Origin: Euonymus europaeus
Taxonomy: Eukaryota; Streptophyta; Magnoliopsida; Celastrales; Celastraceae
NCBI GenBank assembly: GCA_963580455.1
Contig: OY756962.1
Span: 10,062,001 to 10,126,000 of the forward strand
Length of the DNA: 64,000 nt
Direction: 5' to 3'
Position 1 is the stretch's first letter. Each line of letters begins with the position of its first letter. The translations under genes and the position numbers were made by a program. Shown here piece by piece: positions 1-9,390 of the stretch. Below the pieces are notes generated by a model. That model saw nothing but the letters and a program-made list of their open reading frames with translations. It made no database searches and was not told the origin of the DNA.

Positions 1-335
1 GATGTTCTTCCTCGGATTAGCTCACTCCCGACAATAGAATTATCCTGTAACAAAGAGCAAACGTAAGCTAGAGGCCCGCCAGAGAGTGTTCTTTGGAGTT
101 GGCGCTCCGACGCTCAAGTCAGATGCTAGCACAAAGGAACTCTGTGAAGTGCACTGCTCGGTGCTCTTGTAATCAGTCAAAAATTGTCCTCTTTTACCTG
201 AGGGTTTGTCGCTTTATATAGTGAAGGTAGTTCCTATTCAGGTAGTTCATGTTGGGAGTACCGAGGAATGTACATACCTCTTCTCGGTACCGAGCATAAA
301 GCTGACAACTGATATATCTACGTGTCGTGTTGTCA
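1..335 (-). repeat. 3' LTR of element A (partial, window begins inside it)
   Basis: Base 1 aligns with base 8629 of the other LTR, and identity continues to base 338, just past a CA at 334-335. About 66 bases of the LTR lie left of the window. The outer edge is uncertain. If the LTR ends at the CA at 335 there is no pyrimidine-rich polypurine-tract complement beside it. A better tract (654-666) follows another CA at about 650, so the LTR may really extend to about 650 and the 5' copy may be truncated. A TATA box in minus orientation lies at 212-221. Confidence 0.75.
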
Positions 336-629
336 TTGTCGTGTGGTCATCGTGTATTACCAATGATAGGTCTGTATGTGCGGACGTTTGGGTTCCTGAG
401 GGTGACATTAATTATGAGTTATTGAACGGCTAAGATTTGATTGATCTTGATCCAATGGTTACTTGATGCGCAGAGGTTGAGCGGCCCAGATGAGAGAATG
501 CAGTACATCTCGTCATCGGGTCCATTGACCGGGGCGGTCTTCGACTATAAATAGCGAGGACGTCATTGTCCAATTTACTTGCTGCAAAGATTGAGAGCCT
601 CGAGCATTGACTACCCCGAGCAAACGTAA
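336..629. other. Spacer or outer U3 of element A, upstream of the antisense gene
   Basis: No reading frame of interest. This stretch has no counterpart at the truncated 5' LTR, so it is either internal sequence or the outer part of the 3' LTR. It holds the plus-strand TATA box at 546-554. Confidence 0.5.
546..554 (+). promoter_or_regulatory. Putative TATA box of the antisense gene
   Basis: TATAAATAG lies about 80-135 bases upstream of the first coding stretch of the antisense gene and points toward it. It is a strong match to a plant TATA box in the right place, so the gene may have its own promoter. Inference from position and sequence only. Confidence 0.5.
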
Positions 630-2723
630 TCCTCGTTTATTTTTCGAGCAAACTCTATCCTTTCTTCGGATAGTGATATTAATGTGTTAGAGGAAGCCGA
701 CCTAGGAACTTCTCCTTCGACCTCTACTTCTCCTCCTGCTAGGACGAGCATTAGGCTACCTTTAGCAGAACGCCCTTTCTTTGCTCCTCCTGGGTTCGAA
801 CTACAGGAGGCCCGAGCTACAGGTGATGGTTCTAGGGAGCCTAGGAATCTTAGTTGTAGGCTTTCATCCTCCGAGGTGGAATCCCAACGCAAGTTGTTCG
901 GTATTCCCTACCCTTGCAGGCCTGTGCCTGAAATAGTATCTCCATTCCGTCCTCAACATGGGGAGTTTGCCATTTCTACCACCGCATTATCATTTGGTTG
1001 TCGGATACCGATTGCCCCAGCAATATGCTCCTTCTTTGATCGGTTCGATATTTGCCCTACCTGTCTTGCTCCCAACTCTTGGGTCTTTCTTGGCACAATT
1101 CTCTACTACTGTGCCGCGCTTCGTGTCCCTTTTTCTTCTAATGTTCTTCACCACATTTTCTCCCTTTGTAGAGCTCCGAGAAACCCTGGACTTTGCTATT
1201 TAAAGTTCAAGAAGGGTCTGGTTGCTCCAAAATATTCCTCTTCCAATCATCATTGGAAGTCTAGTCATTTCTTTGTTCGGATGCCTTTGGGCGAGGACGA
1301 GGATCTTCCTTTTAGGACCTCGTGGGTTGTCCCAAAATTCAGTAAGTTCAAGCGACTTCTCGAGCTTTCTCCTCAAGAGCTTGACTGGTATCTTACTTTC
1401 AGAGGCCCTTTCACTAAACCTTTTGTGCCTATGATATGCCGAGCTGTAGACTTTACAAGGGCTCATAGGTTCGAGCAAGCGATGCAAGGTGGGGACCTGT
1501 TCTTGCTCAATTTTGTTTATAATCTTGCTATACTAATCCTGTTGTTGTATTACTGATTCTTGTTACTTCCCAGATATGTCGTCCGTTGCTGATTACCTGA
1601 AGTTGCAGAAGAAGACTGCCAACTTGGGCAAGAATATGAGACCTGATGGGGGTGTTGAACCGACCAAGAAGAAGAGAGTTGCCCCTGCTGAGGGTGCCCA
1701 AGTCAAACCAGGCCGAGGAAAAGACTTGGGTCGCGATCGTGGTGTCTTCATTTCCACCCCATCCTTCCAGGCCGTTGGATCTCCTTCTCGTACATCCGAC
1801 GCCCGCTCTTCCTCTCCTCCTCACAGGATGGGAGACGTTCACATTCCTCGGTGGAATGTACGTCTCTCTGATACAGTGGCCAATTCTCGGGTGGCCTTGG
1901 AGATGCTCGAGAAGCTGTCTCTTCCGTCGGACCAAAGGCGAGCCGAGGAGATGGCCATCGAGGAGAAGATGGGCGCTTCGGCCGTTAAGCTGATGGAGGT
2001 ACATGCTTCCACTTGGAACATTGCTTAGCAAGTTTTCCTTCAGCTTGCTTAATAACTCTTTTTCTTTTTTGTTGTCATTTGCAGCTGACTTCGCTTCTCG
2101 GGAAGTTGTCACTTGACATCCGAAGCTCCGAAGCCGAGAAGAGGACTGCCGCCCAAGAGATTCTTCTGTTCAAGGGAGCTATTGGTCGGACAGAGACCGC
2201 TCTGAAACTGACGAGGTTGGACCTTGAGAAAATGCGGGCGTCAGAGAATCTGATGGCTACGAAGCTGAAAGAGGCCGAGGACGAGCTGGCGAGACAAAAG
2301 TCAGAAGCTGAGGCTGAGGGAGCTCGCTTGTTTGAAAGCGGACGACAAGCTGGTCTTCGAGAGTTTTGCGACTCTGAGGAGTTCCAACTTACCCTTAAGC
2401 AGGAAGGCTTTTTCTGCTTCCAGGCTGCTGTAAAAGAAGCTCGGAGGTTCCTCGTCAGCAAAGGCCAAAGCTCGGACATTTTGAATGAGTTGTGCCCGGT
2501 CATTGCGGGTAAAGACGGCGAGGATGTGGTGAAGGAAGATGCATACGAGCAGTTCCGTCTTCTTCAAGAGGATACGGGGGACGACGAGGAGGACATCGAT
2601 GGATACACGGAGACTGATGCTCCGCCGATTCCTCCGAGGAATGAAGAAGTCGACGTGCCCCTTCCTTCTGTTGAGGATGACACAGAGCGGGCTGCCGAGG
2701 AGCTAGTTGATATTGAAAATTAG
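630..2723 (+). CDS. Antisense accessory gene of element A, three exons (gypsy-type transposon protein-like)
   Basis: Three exons join in one frame: about 630-1488, 1574-1998 and 2085-2723 (TAG stop). Introns 1489-1573 and 1999-2084 are GT...AG with pyrimidine-rich 3' ends. Exon 1 encodes a Ser/Pro-rich start, then a globular block with FFAPPGFE (about 777) and HWKSSHFFVR (about 1253), resembling plant 'putative gypsy type transposon' proteins. Exon 2 is basic and Ser-rich (KKKRV, a possible nuclear localisation signal, at about 1666-1680). Exon 3 is Glu/Lys-rich, probably coiled coil, with an acidic tail. The total is about 630 residues. The start codon is unresolved: the frame is open from 630, but the only nearby ATG (682) runs straight into a stop in another frame. 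Function unknown; antisense ORFs in this slot are known from Tat elements such as Grande. Confidence 0.75.
1489..1573 (+). other. Intron 1 of the antisense gene (85 bp)
   Basis: Donor AAG|GTGGGG and acceptor TTCCCAG|AT, with a CTAAT branch-like motif and a T-rich tract before the acceptor. Removing it leaves one base of a codon from exon 1 that is completed by two bases of exon 2 (phase 1), putting exon 2 in its long open frame. Confidence 0.7.
1999..2084 (+). other. Intron 2 of the antisense gene (86 bp)
   Basis: Donor GAG|GTACAT and acceptor CATTTGCAG|CTG, preceded by a T-rich tract typical of plant introns. It is phase 0: exon 2 ends on a whole codon and exon 3 begins on one, joining two long open frames. 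Unspliced, the frame would stop at 2028. Confidence 0.75.
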
Positions 2724-3221
2724 AAACTGGCCCTTTTTCCCTTCTTTTTTGATTGAACTCTATTCTCAACATTTGTAAATAATGTTTTTAATTTTAATGA
2801 AGTACAAATGTTTTTAATTTTAATGAAGTCGAGTTCTTTTCTTCCCATTCGTTGTCTATTACTGTCCATCTTTTTCCTCGGAAATCATAACTTAAAACGT
2901 AGCCTGCTGTAACTGATTTGGGGACAAGTAGTGTTGTGGCCCAAACTTGTTCGGGTCGTAGCTAACTTGTTTTCACTTGTCTGTTGTAACTCAAATTAAA
3001 TGAGTTGAAATAAAACCATGTTTTTCCTTGGTCTCCCTGATCTTAGCAGGCTTGTAATAATGCTCGGGCATTGCGGCGGAAATGCGCCGAGCAACGCATA
3101 CTTCTGAGGATCTTTATAGCAAAACAAACTACTTTCATTGAATCAGCAAAATTCTAAGTCTCGTGTAAGAAACGAGTTTTGAAATGGAAATTGTGCTTAA
3201 GGACATGCTAGCAGGATGAAA
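2724..3221. other. Spacer between the convergent antisense gene and gag-pol ends
   Basis: No gene seen. An AT-rich 27-base unit containing TTTTTAATTTTAATGAAGT is tandemly duplicated at about 2780-2828, just after the antisense gene's stop, where its transcript would be expected to end. The two genes converge on this spacer. Confidence 0.5.
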
Positions 3222-4328
3222 TTAAACATGGTATCTTCGGAGGTTTTCGGCATTCCAAGGTCTCATCTCTCCAGGCTTCTCGGGATTTTCCAGTTTGTAA
3301 GTCCCATCAAGTATAACTTTGATAACTCGGAAAGGTCCTTCCCAAGTCTCTCTGAGCTTGCCTGGATGTTTTCCGGCTGAAGTAGCTTTCCTTAGAACCC
3401 AGTCTCCCTCTGAAAACTTCCTTGTTCAGACCCTTTTGTTGTAATATCGGGCCATTCTTTGTTTGTAAACAGCAATCTTGATCCGAGCAGTCTCTCTAGC
3501 TTCTTCCAAGAAATCAAGATTGTTGAGCAATAAGTCATTGTTACTCGACTCTTCACACTCAATTATACGAGGAGTGGGAACTCCAATTTCAACTGGGATA
3601 ACAACCTCTGATCCGAATACTAAGAAGAAAGGTGTCTCTCCTGTTGATGCCCTAGGCGTGGTCCGGTAAGACCAGAGGACGCTATGGAGCTGTTCGGTCC
3701 AAAGTCCCTTGGCTTGGTCTAGACGAGCCTTGATTCCTTGTAGTATGATTTGGTTGATGACTTCTACTTGTCCATTAGCTTGAGGGTGAGCCACGGCAGT
3801 AACCCTGAGGTTGATGCCGTGTTCGTCACAAAACTGCCGTATATTAACACTCACAAACTGTCGGCCATTATCAGTAATGAGGATCCGAGGAACACCATAT
3901 CTGCATATGATGGTTTTCCAAATGAAGTCTTTCACCTTGTGGTCAGTGATCGTGGCCAGAGGCTCGGCTTCAACCCACTTCGTGAAATAATCCACTGTTA
4001 CTATGAGAAACTTTCTTTGGGTTGTTGCCTGAGGAAAAGGTCCTAACAAATCCAGCCCCCATTGTGCAAACGGACAAGGGTTCTCCATCACTGTAATCTC
4101 CGATGGTGGGTGATGCGATACGTTGGCATGTCTCTGGCACTTGTCACACTTCCTCACCAACTCCTTTGCATCCTTGTTCATGGTCGGCCAGTAATACCCA
4201 CAGCGCAAGACCTTATTAGCTAAAGCCCTTGCACCGGAGTGGCTGCCGCATATTCCTCCATGAACTTCTCGGAGAGCGTAATCAGACTCTCGTGGAGCAA
4301 GACACTTAAGGTAAGGGAGTATGTAAGA
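3222..4328 (-). pseudogene. Element A integrase region of pol
   Basis: The frame continues directly from the RNase H segment. It encodes an HHCC zinc-binding domain (HGGICGSHSG, then CDKCQRH), a catalytic core with WGLDLLGPF, LITDNGRQF and the glutamate in NGQVEV, and a C-terminal GPY-like stretch (WEGPF) ending at TAA 3222-3224. The three acidic catalytic residues are all present. In-frame TGA stops at 4329-4331 (just upstream) and 3426-3428 break it, and both are codons that a C-to-T change makes from CGA. No chromodomain is seen, as expected for the Tat clade. Confidence 0.85.
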
Positions 4329-6881
4329 TCATCGGTAAAGGGTTCCTTGAATAATTGAATACCTCGCTGCCCTTGCTCGGAGACTTTTAGCCTCGTTCCT
4401 GTCTTCTGGCAATCGTCCCTCAGTGAGGAAGGCTCGTATTGCATCCATCCAATATTGTTCAGTATTGATCTCCGCAATTGCCTTAACAAAGATGCTCGGT
4501 TTGGGAAGCATTTCTATCCGCACTGAGGAAGCCCGATCTTTCTTGGTTGTTGACGCAAGTCAGGCTAATACGTCGGCTTGCTGATTTTCTTCTCGAGACA
4601 CTCTCAGTATTTCAACATTCGGGATCTCACTTATCAACTTCTTAGCTTTTGCCAGATATTTGATCATATTGGAGCCTCTCGCCTCATACTCCCCACGAAC
4701 CTGCTCGGTGACGAGCTGTGAATCACTGTGAATCAGCAAATTGTGAACCTCTAGCTCGATGGCTAGCTTTAATCCAGCTAGCAATGCTTCATATTCAGCC
4801 TCGTTATTAGAGGCTTTGAACTGGAAACCGAGGGCATACTCAGTAGTCACGCCCCCGAGTCCGAGAAGCAGAATCCTTGCTCCGCTGCCGTTCTTGTTCG
4901 AAGATCCATCGACGAAGAGTTGCCATTGCTCCTGCGGCGCTTCTTCCTCTAATGGATGTTGGCATTCAGTAATGAAATCCGCGAGGACTTGGGCTTCGAT
5001 GGCTCTTCTCGGTTCAAAGTAGATATCAAGCTCACTAAGTTCGATTGACCACTTAATAAGTCTTCCCGATATGTCTGGATTCTGTAAAATGCTCATGAGC
5101 GGCTGATCAGTCAACACTGTAATTGTATGGGCTTGAAAATATGGTCTCAACTTCCTAGCCGTGGTCCCCAGTGCCAGGGCCGTTCTCTCGGCCTTGGTGT
5201 ATCTCTTCTCGATTGCAGTGAGGACCTTACTAGTGTAGTATATTGGCCTCTGAACTTTATCCTCTCCCTCGTTTATTAGCACGGCACTCACTGCATGCTC
5301 TGTTGTAGCTAAGTAAAGGCATAATGGTTCTCCCTCTTTTGGAGCAGTGAGTAGAGGTGGTTGGCTCAGATAAGACTTGAGCTCCTCGAAAGCTTCTTGA
5401 TAGTGTTCATTCCATTGAAAATCGGTTGTTTGTTTAAGTACGTTAAAGAAGTGTTTACACCGATCCCCTGATCTGGCGAGAAATCGGCTTAACGCTGCAG
5501 TTCGCCCGGGGAGTTGTTGAACCTCCTTCTCGCTCCTCGGGGCTTGCATATTAATTATCGCTAACACCTTTTCAGGGTTCACCTCAATTCCTCGTTTGGA
5601 GATGAGGAATCTGAGGAATTTGCCCGATAAAACGCCAAACGCGCATTTCTCGGGATTGAGCTTCATTCCAAAATTGTTCAAAACATTAAATACATCATGC
5701 AAGTCACCCAAGTGCTCCTCGGGTTTCTTGCTCTTAACGATTATATCATCGACGTACGCTTCAACTGTCTTTCCAAGCATTGGGGAGAACATTTTGTTGA
5801 CTAGTCGTTGATAGGTAGCTCCTGCATTCTTCAACCCAAAAGGCATAACTTGGTAGCAGTACGTACCCTCAGGGGTAACAAACGAGGTGTGTTCCTCGTC
5901 AGCTTGATGCATTTGAATATGATGGTATCCTGAGTAGGTATCAATGAAACTGAGGAGACCCTTTCCTGAGGTTGTGTCTACCAGTTGGTCGATTTTTGGC
6001 AGCGGGTAACTATCCTTCGGACAGGCCTTGTTTAGGTGAGTGAAGTCTACACACATGCGCCATTTACCATTTGGTTTGGCAACCATAACAACATTAGAAA
6101 GCCATTCTAGATATTGTACTTCTCGGATGAAGTCGGCATCCAGAAGCTTGTTAACCTCTGTTTTGATGGCTTCTTGCCTGTCTTGTGCAAAATTCCTCTT
6201 TTTTTGCTTCACTGGTCGGCTACCAGGTTTGATACTCAGATGGTGAATGATAACATCAGCACTAATACCCGGCATTTCATGTGCACTCCATGCAAATGTG
6301 GTGATGTTTTCCAAAAGTAGATTCGTCAAGCCTTCGCTTAAATCTTTACTAAGCTCGGAACCGTAATACAATTTCTTTTTCGTCGCATACTCAACAGGAA
6401 TAGCAATGAGTTGTTCGGCTGGCGAGGGCTTCAAGATTTGATTATTCTGATCATCTATCAATTCTATGATTGAGACTGGCTTTTTCTTTTCTTTTAGATC
6501 GGTTACATATATCTGGCGAGCGAGCTTTTGGTCGCCTTGAACTTCTCCTACTCCTTGATCAGTGGGGAATTTCATTTTCAGGTAATAAGTTGAGACAACT
6601 GCTCCGGCCTTGTGAAGCAGTGGTCTGCCAATCAATGCATTGTATGGGGTCTTCACATCGACGACCAGAAGTTCCACCATAAATAATTTTGACCTCGGGT
6701 AATCACCCAAGGTTATGGGTAGACTTATTATCCCGACAGGGACAACTTGTTCTCCCGTGAAACCGTATAGGGGTGAAGAAAACTTCTTCAAGCTCTCACT
6801 CGGAAGGTTCATCTGTTTGAAGGCGTGATAGAAGAGAACATCCGTTGCGCTCCCGTTATCAATCAAGACCTTCTTGACCGT
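4329..6881 (-). pseudogene. Element A protease, reverse transcriptase and RNase H
   Basis: In order: an aspartic protease starting with the active-site-like IDNGS motif right after the gag stop; a reverse transcriptase with CVDFTHLNKACPKD and the catalytic YVDD at about 5744-5758; and an RNase H with LFVDGSSNKNGSGA, EAEYEALL and HSDSQL. The frame is the same as gag's, separated by one TAG at 6882-6884, and is broken again by TGA at 4560-4562 after the RNase H. The sequence is otherwise well preserved. The RT wording fits the Tat/Retand group. Products would act in reverse transcription inside cytoplasmic particles. Confidence 0.9.
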
Positions 6882-8525
6882 CTAGTTGGCGATGATAACA
6901 TCAATGACCAACGCATCGTCATGGGGCTGGTGCAAACCATCCCCGTCTCTTTCTGAGAACGTTATCTTTTCCTCCCCCGTTCTCATTTTCTTTGAGTTTT
7001 CATTGATCTGATGCACAGTCCGAGCATATGCTCTCCTCCCAGATGAACTTTCTCCTCCCGAAGCTAGGCCACTGACTATCATACCAATGGTACCAGCTGT
7101 TCCACGATTCCGATGACGAGGGGACTCATCTCGCCGTCTCCTCTGTCGTCTGTCCTCATTCTCTCTTAGACCTCTTGGATTTTCTTTTGTTCCTTCTCTT
7201 TTTCGTTTATCTCTCCCCGAGCTAGTAAAACGCTTAAGGTATCCTCTCCGGATTAGGTTTTCTACCTCGTCTTTCAGGTGGCGACATTCATCAGTGTCAT
7301 GACCAGGGCCCCGGTGGAATTTACAATACTTGTCGCTCCCTATCCTTCCCGGAGTTAACTTCATCTTTGCCGGCCACCTGACGATGTCGCGATCCTGTAT
7401 CTCATTCAATACTCTTTTCAAAGAAGAATTGAGTGGAGTATAGGAATCATATCTCTCAAGTTTGACTCGGTCATCTCTTCTGGTGAATGATCTACCGAAC
7501 CCACTAGTTTTCCTCTTGGTTGGTCGACCAGCATCTGACATTCTCCTCGGCAAAGACCAGTCTAAAGATTGCTCGGTTACATGTGGTTCAACCATCATTT
7601 CGTCAGCAGTGATGTATTTTTCAACTCTTGAGAGCAGTTCGGGGATACTTTTCGGATTCTTCTTCGACAATGAATGCTTCAGCGTCACATGTCGTACTCC
7701 AGTCGTGAAGGCTGTAATGGCTATGATCGGTTGAAGGTCCGGTATCTCTAAGCAATCACTATTGAACCGAGTTACAAATTCTCTCAAACTCTCCTGGGGT
7801 TTCTGTCTAATGGTAACCAGTATGGCGTTGGTCTTCTTCACCGGTCTGGAGCTTGCAAAATGAGCAACGAACCTGTTCGTTAGGTCGTCAAAACTGTGAA
7901 TGCTGCCTTGTGGAAGAGCTCTGAACCAACGCCTTGCCACTCCGACAAGCGAGACTGGGATGATTTTGCAGCAAGCTTCCTGGGAGGCCCGCTGAAACTC
8001 CATCATGGTTTGAAAGCCGATAACATGGTCTAGCGGATCCCCTGTCCCGTTATACTTTTCCACACTAGAAACCTTGAAGCTTGTCGGTACCCGAGCTTGT
8101 TGCATCTCAGTCGACAATGGAGTTAAGTTCCTATCCCAGTCCATTGTATCCAAGAAGGGACGGCCTTGTAAAGCAGCTATTTTGTGATCCACTACCCCCT
8201 CGATAAACTTGCTATCTCCCTTGTAAGTATGAGTGGGCTGAGTTCTTCGAGCAATGGTTACCGAGATTTCTGGAAGGCCGGGATTTCTTGACTCATCAGT
8301 GTGAGAGTGGTCATTTCTCGTCTCATGAGAAATGCTCTCATTTTGGATTGGTTGGTGACCCTGCACTTGTTCTTGGATCATATCCAGGCGTTGCGTGAGG
8401 ACAATCATCTGTTGCAATAGTTCGGTGATCTGGTCTTGCACCAATGGTTGAGGCTGGTGCTCGGCATTTTCGTTTGCTGCCTCAGCCTCCTATTTTTCTC
8501 CTCTTAAAGCTCTAGCTCGAACCAT
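6882..8525 (-). pseudogene. Element A gag
   Basis: The likely start is ATG at 8523-8525, about 16 bases downstream of the primer binding site, and the frame is interrupted at once by TAG at 8490-8492. The rest is open for about 535 codons to TAG at 6882-6884. A retrotransposon gag core is visible (RWFRALPQGSIHSF, FVTRFNSDCLEIPDL). It is followed by an Arg/Lys-rich region and a zinc-knuckle-like CKFHRGPGHDTDEC. It would encode the capsid-like protein that packages element RNA. Both stops are TAG, which a C-to-T change makes from CAG. The start is inferred from frame continuity. Confidence 0.8.
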
Positions 8526-8541
8526 AATTTTTGTTGTGAAA

Positions 8542-8559
8542 CTCCCACAGACGGCGCCA
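8542..8559 (-). other. Primer binding site of element A
   Basis: Read on the minus strand it is TGGCGCCGTCTGTGGGAG, three bases inside the 5' LTR edge. The TGGCGCC start matches the 3' CCA end of a tRNA, and the sequence resembles primer sites known for Tat-type elements. I do not name the tRNA. Confidence 0.75.
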
Positions 8560-8793
8560 ATCTGATGACGTCTCAAATCAGTCCAAGATGTATCAGGATA
8601 GGTTTGAACAAGAGCTTTCTCGTCTTGTGATGTTCTTCCTCGGATTAGCTCACTCCCGAAAATAGAATTATCCTGTAACAAAGAGCAAACGTAAGCTAGA
8701 GGCCTGCCAGAGATTGTTCTCTGGCGTTGGCGCTCCGACGCTCAAGTCAGATGCTAGCACAAAGGAACTCTGTGAAGTGCACTGCTCAGTGCT

Positions 8794-9105
8794 TGTTGGA
8801 GGTTTTTTTATCTAGCCATGTTACCGGTCTAGACCCCTCACAACATGAGCCGCAGCCCATACACCCCAACCCTCGTGAATCTATACACTAGGATGTTGCC
8901 GCAGGGTTTCGAACCTGGGCCTTTAGATAAGTTGGAGTGTGTGACCACAACCATCACACACTCCAACTTATCTAAAGGCCCAGGTTTGAAACCCTGCGGC
9001 AACATCCTAGTGTATAGATTCCCGAGGGTTGGGGTGTATGGGCTGCGGCTCATGTTGTGAGGGGTCTAGACCGGTAACATGGCTAGATAAAAAATACCTC
9101 CAACA
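8794..9105. mobile_element. 312-bp foldback MITE inserted in the LTR
   Basis: An almost perfect palindrome: arms of about 151 bases (8794-8944 and 8954-9105) around a 9-base loop. The ends read TGTTGGAGG...CCTCCAACA. The other LTR lacks it (GGTGCTCTTGTAATC at about 161-175), so this is an insertion after the element arrived. Flanking bases GTGCT and TTACT could be a decayed target duplication. It encodes no protein; the matching frames on both strands are a result of the palindrome. Confidence 0.85.
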
Positions 9106-9156
9106 TTACTCTTATAATCAGTCAAAAATTGTCCTCTTTTACCTAAGGGTTTGTCC

Positions 9157-9166
9157 CTTTATATAG
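9157..9166 (-). promoter_or_regulatory. TATA box of the element A 5' LTR
   Basis: Minus-strand CTATATAAAG, conserved in the other LTR at 212-221, in the right direction to drive gag-pol transcription. Position and conservation support it; the transcription start is not known. Confidence 0.5.
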
Positions 9167-9324
9167 TGAAGGTAGTTCCTGTTCAGGTAGTTCATGACAG
9201 CTTTTCACCACTCTGAAGATGAGTACCGAGGAATGTACATACCTCTTCTCGGTACCGAGCATAAGGCTGACAACTGATATATCTACGTGTCGTGTTGTCA
9301 TTGAAGAGGAAAATTATCCTCATC

Positions 9325-9371
9325 ATGATGAATGAGGCACCTACACTACGATTTTAATATTCAATAATAGG
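9325..9371 (+). repeat. 47-bp direct repeat, left copy
   Basis: This 47-base stretch (begins ATGATGAATGAGGCACC, ends AATAATAGG) recurs without mismatch at 11618-11664. It starts about 20 bases after the element A LTR is cut off. See the other copy and the inverted-repeat element between them. Confidence 0.8.
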
Positions 9372-9390
9372 AGAGCGAAACAATTAAAAC

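Larger units (their letters stand above)
1..9303 (-). mobile_element. Element A: Tat-lineage Ty3/gypsy LTR retrotransposon
   Basis: The parts in minus-strand order are 5' LTR (8563-9303), primer binding site (8542-8559), gag-pol (8525-3222), an accessory gene on the opposite strand (about 630-2723) and the 3' LTR, whose far end lies left of the window. Domain order is gag, protease, reverse transcriptase, RNase H, integrase, which defines Ty3/gypsy. The RT and the antisense gene between pol and the 3' LTR fit the Tat clade (Retand/Grande type). By my own count the two LTRs differ at about 11 of some 330 aligned bases, plus one indel, so the insertion is fairly recent. The 5' LTR seems to be cut at 9303, where homology to the other LTR stops. 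Confidence 0.85.
8563..9303 (-). repeat. 5' LTR of element A, interrupted by a MITE, probably truncated
   Basis: It starts (plus strand) at TGATGACG beside the primer binding site and matches bases 1-338 of the window, apart from the MITE at 8794-9105 and a segment of roughly 28 bases present here but missing from the other copy. Homology stops at 9303. The flanking DNA beyond is unrelated. Confidence 0.85.

Noticed and set aside
3478..6682. Several 60-100-codon plus-strand frames opposite pol of element A
   Set aside because: They mirror a well-conserved coding strand and show no domain of their own.
6882..6884. Gag stop as programmed readthrough between gag and protease
   Set aside because: Four other stops of the same mutational type occur in the same frame, so a lesion is the simpler reading. 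Not excluded.
8838..9060. Two 71-codon frames on opposite strands with nearly the same protein
   Set aside because: They are the same sequence read in both arms of the MITE palindrome and have no independent coding support.
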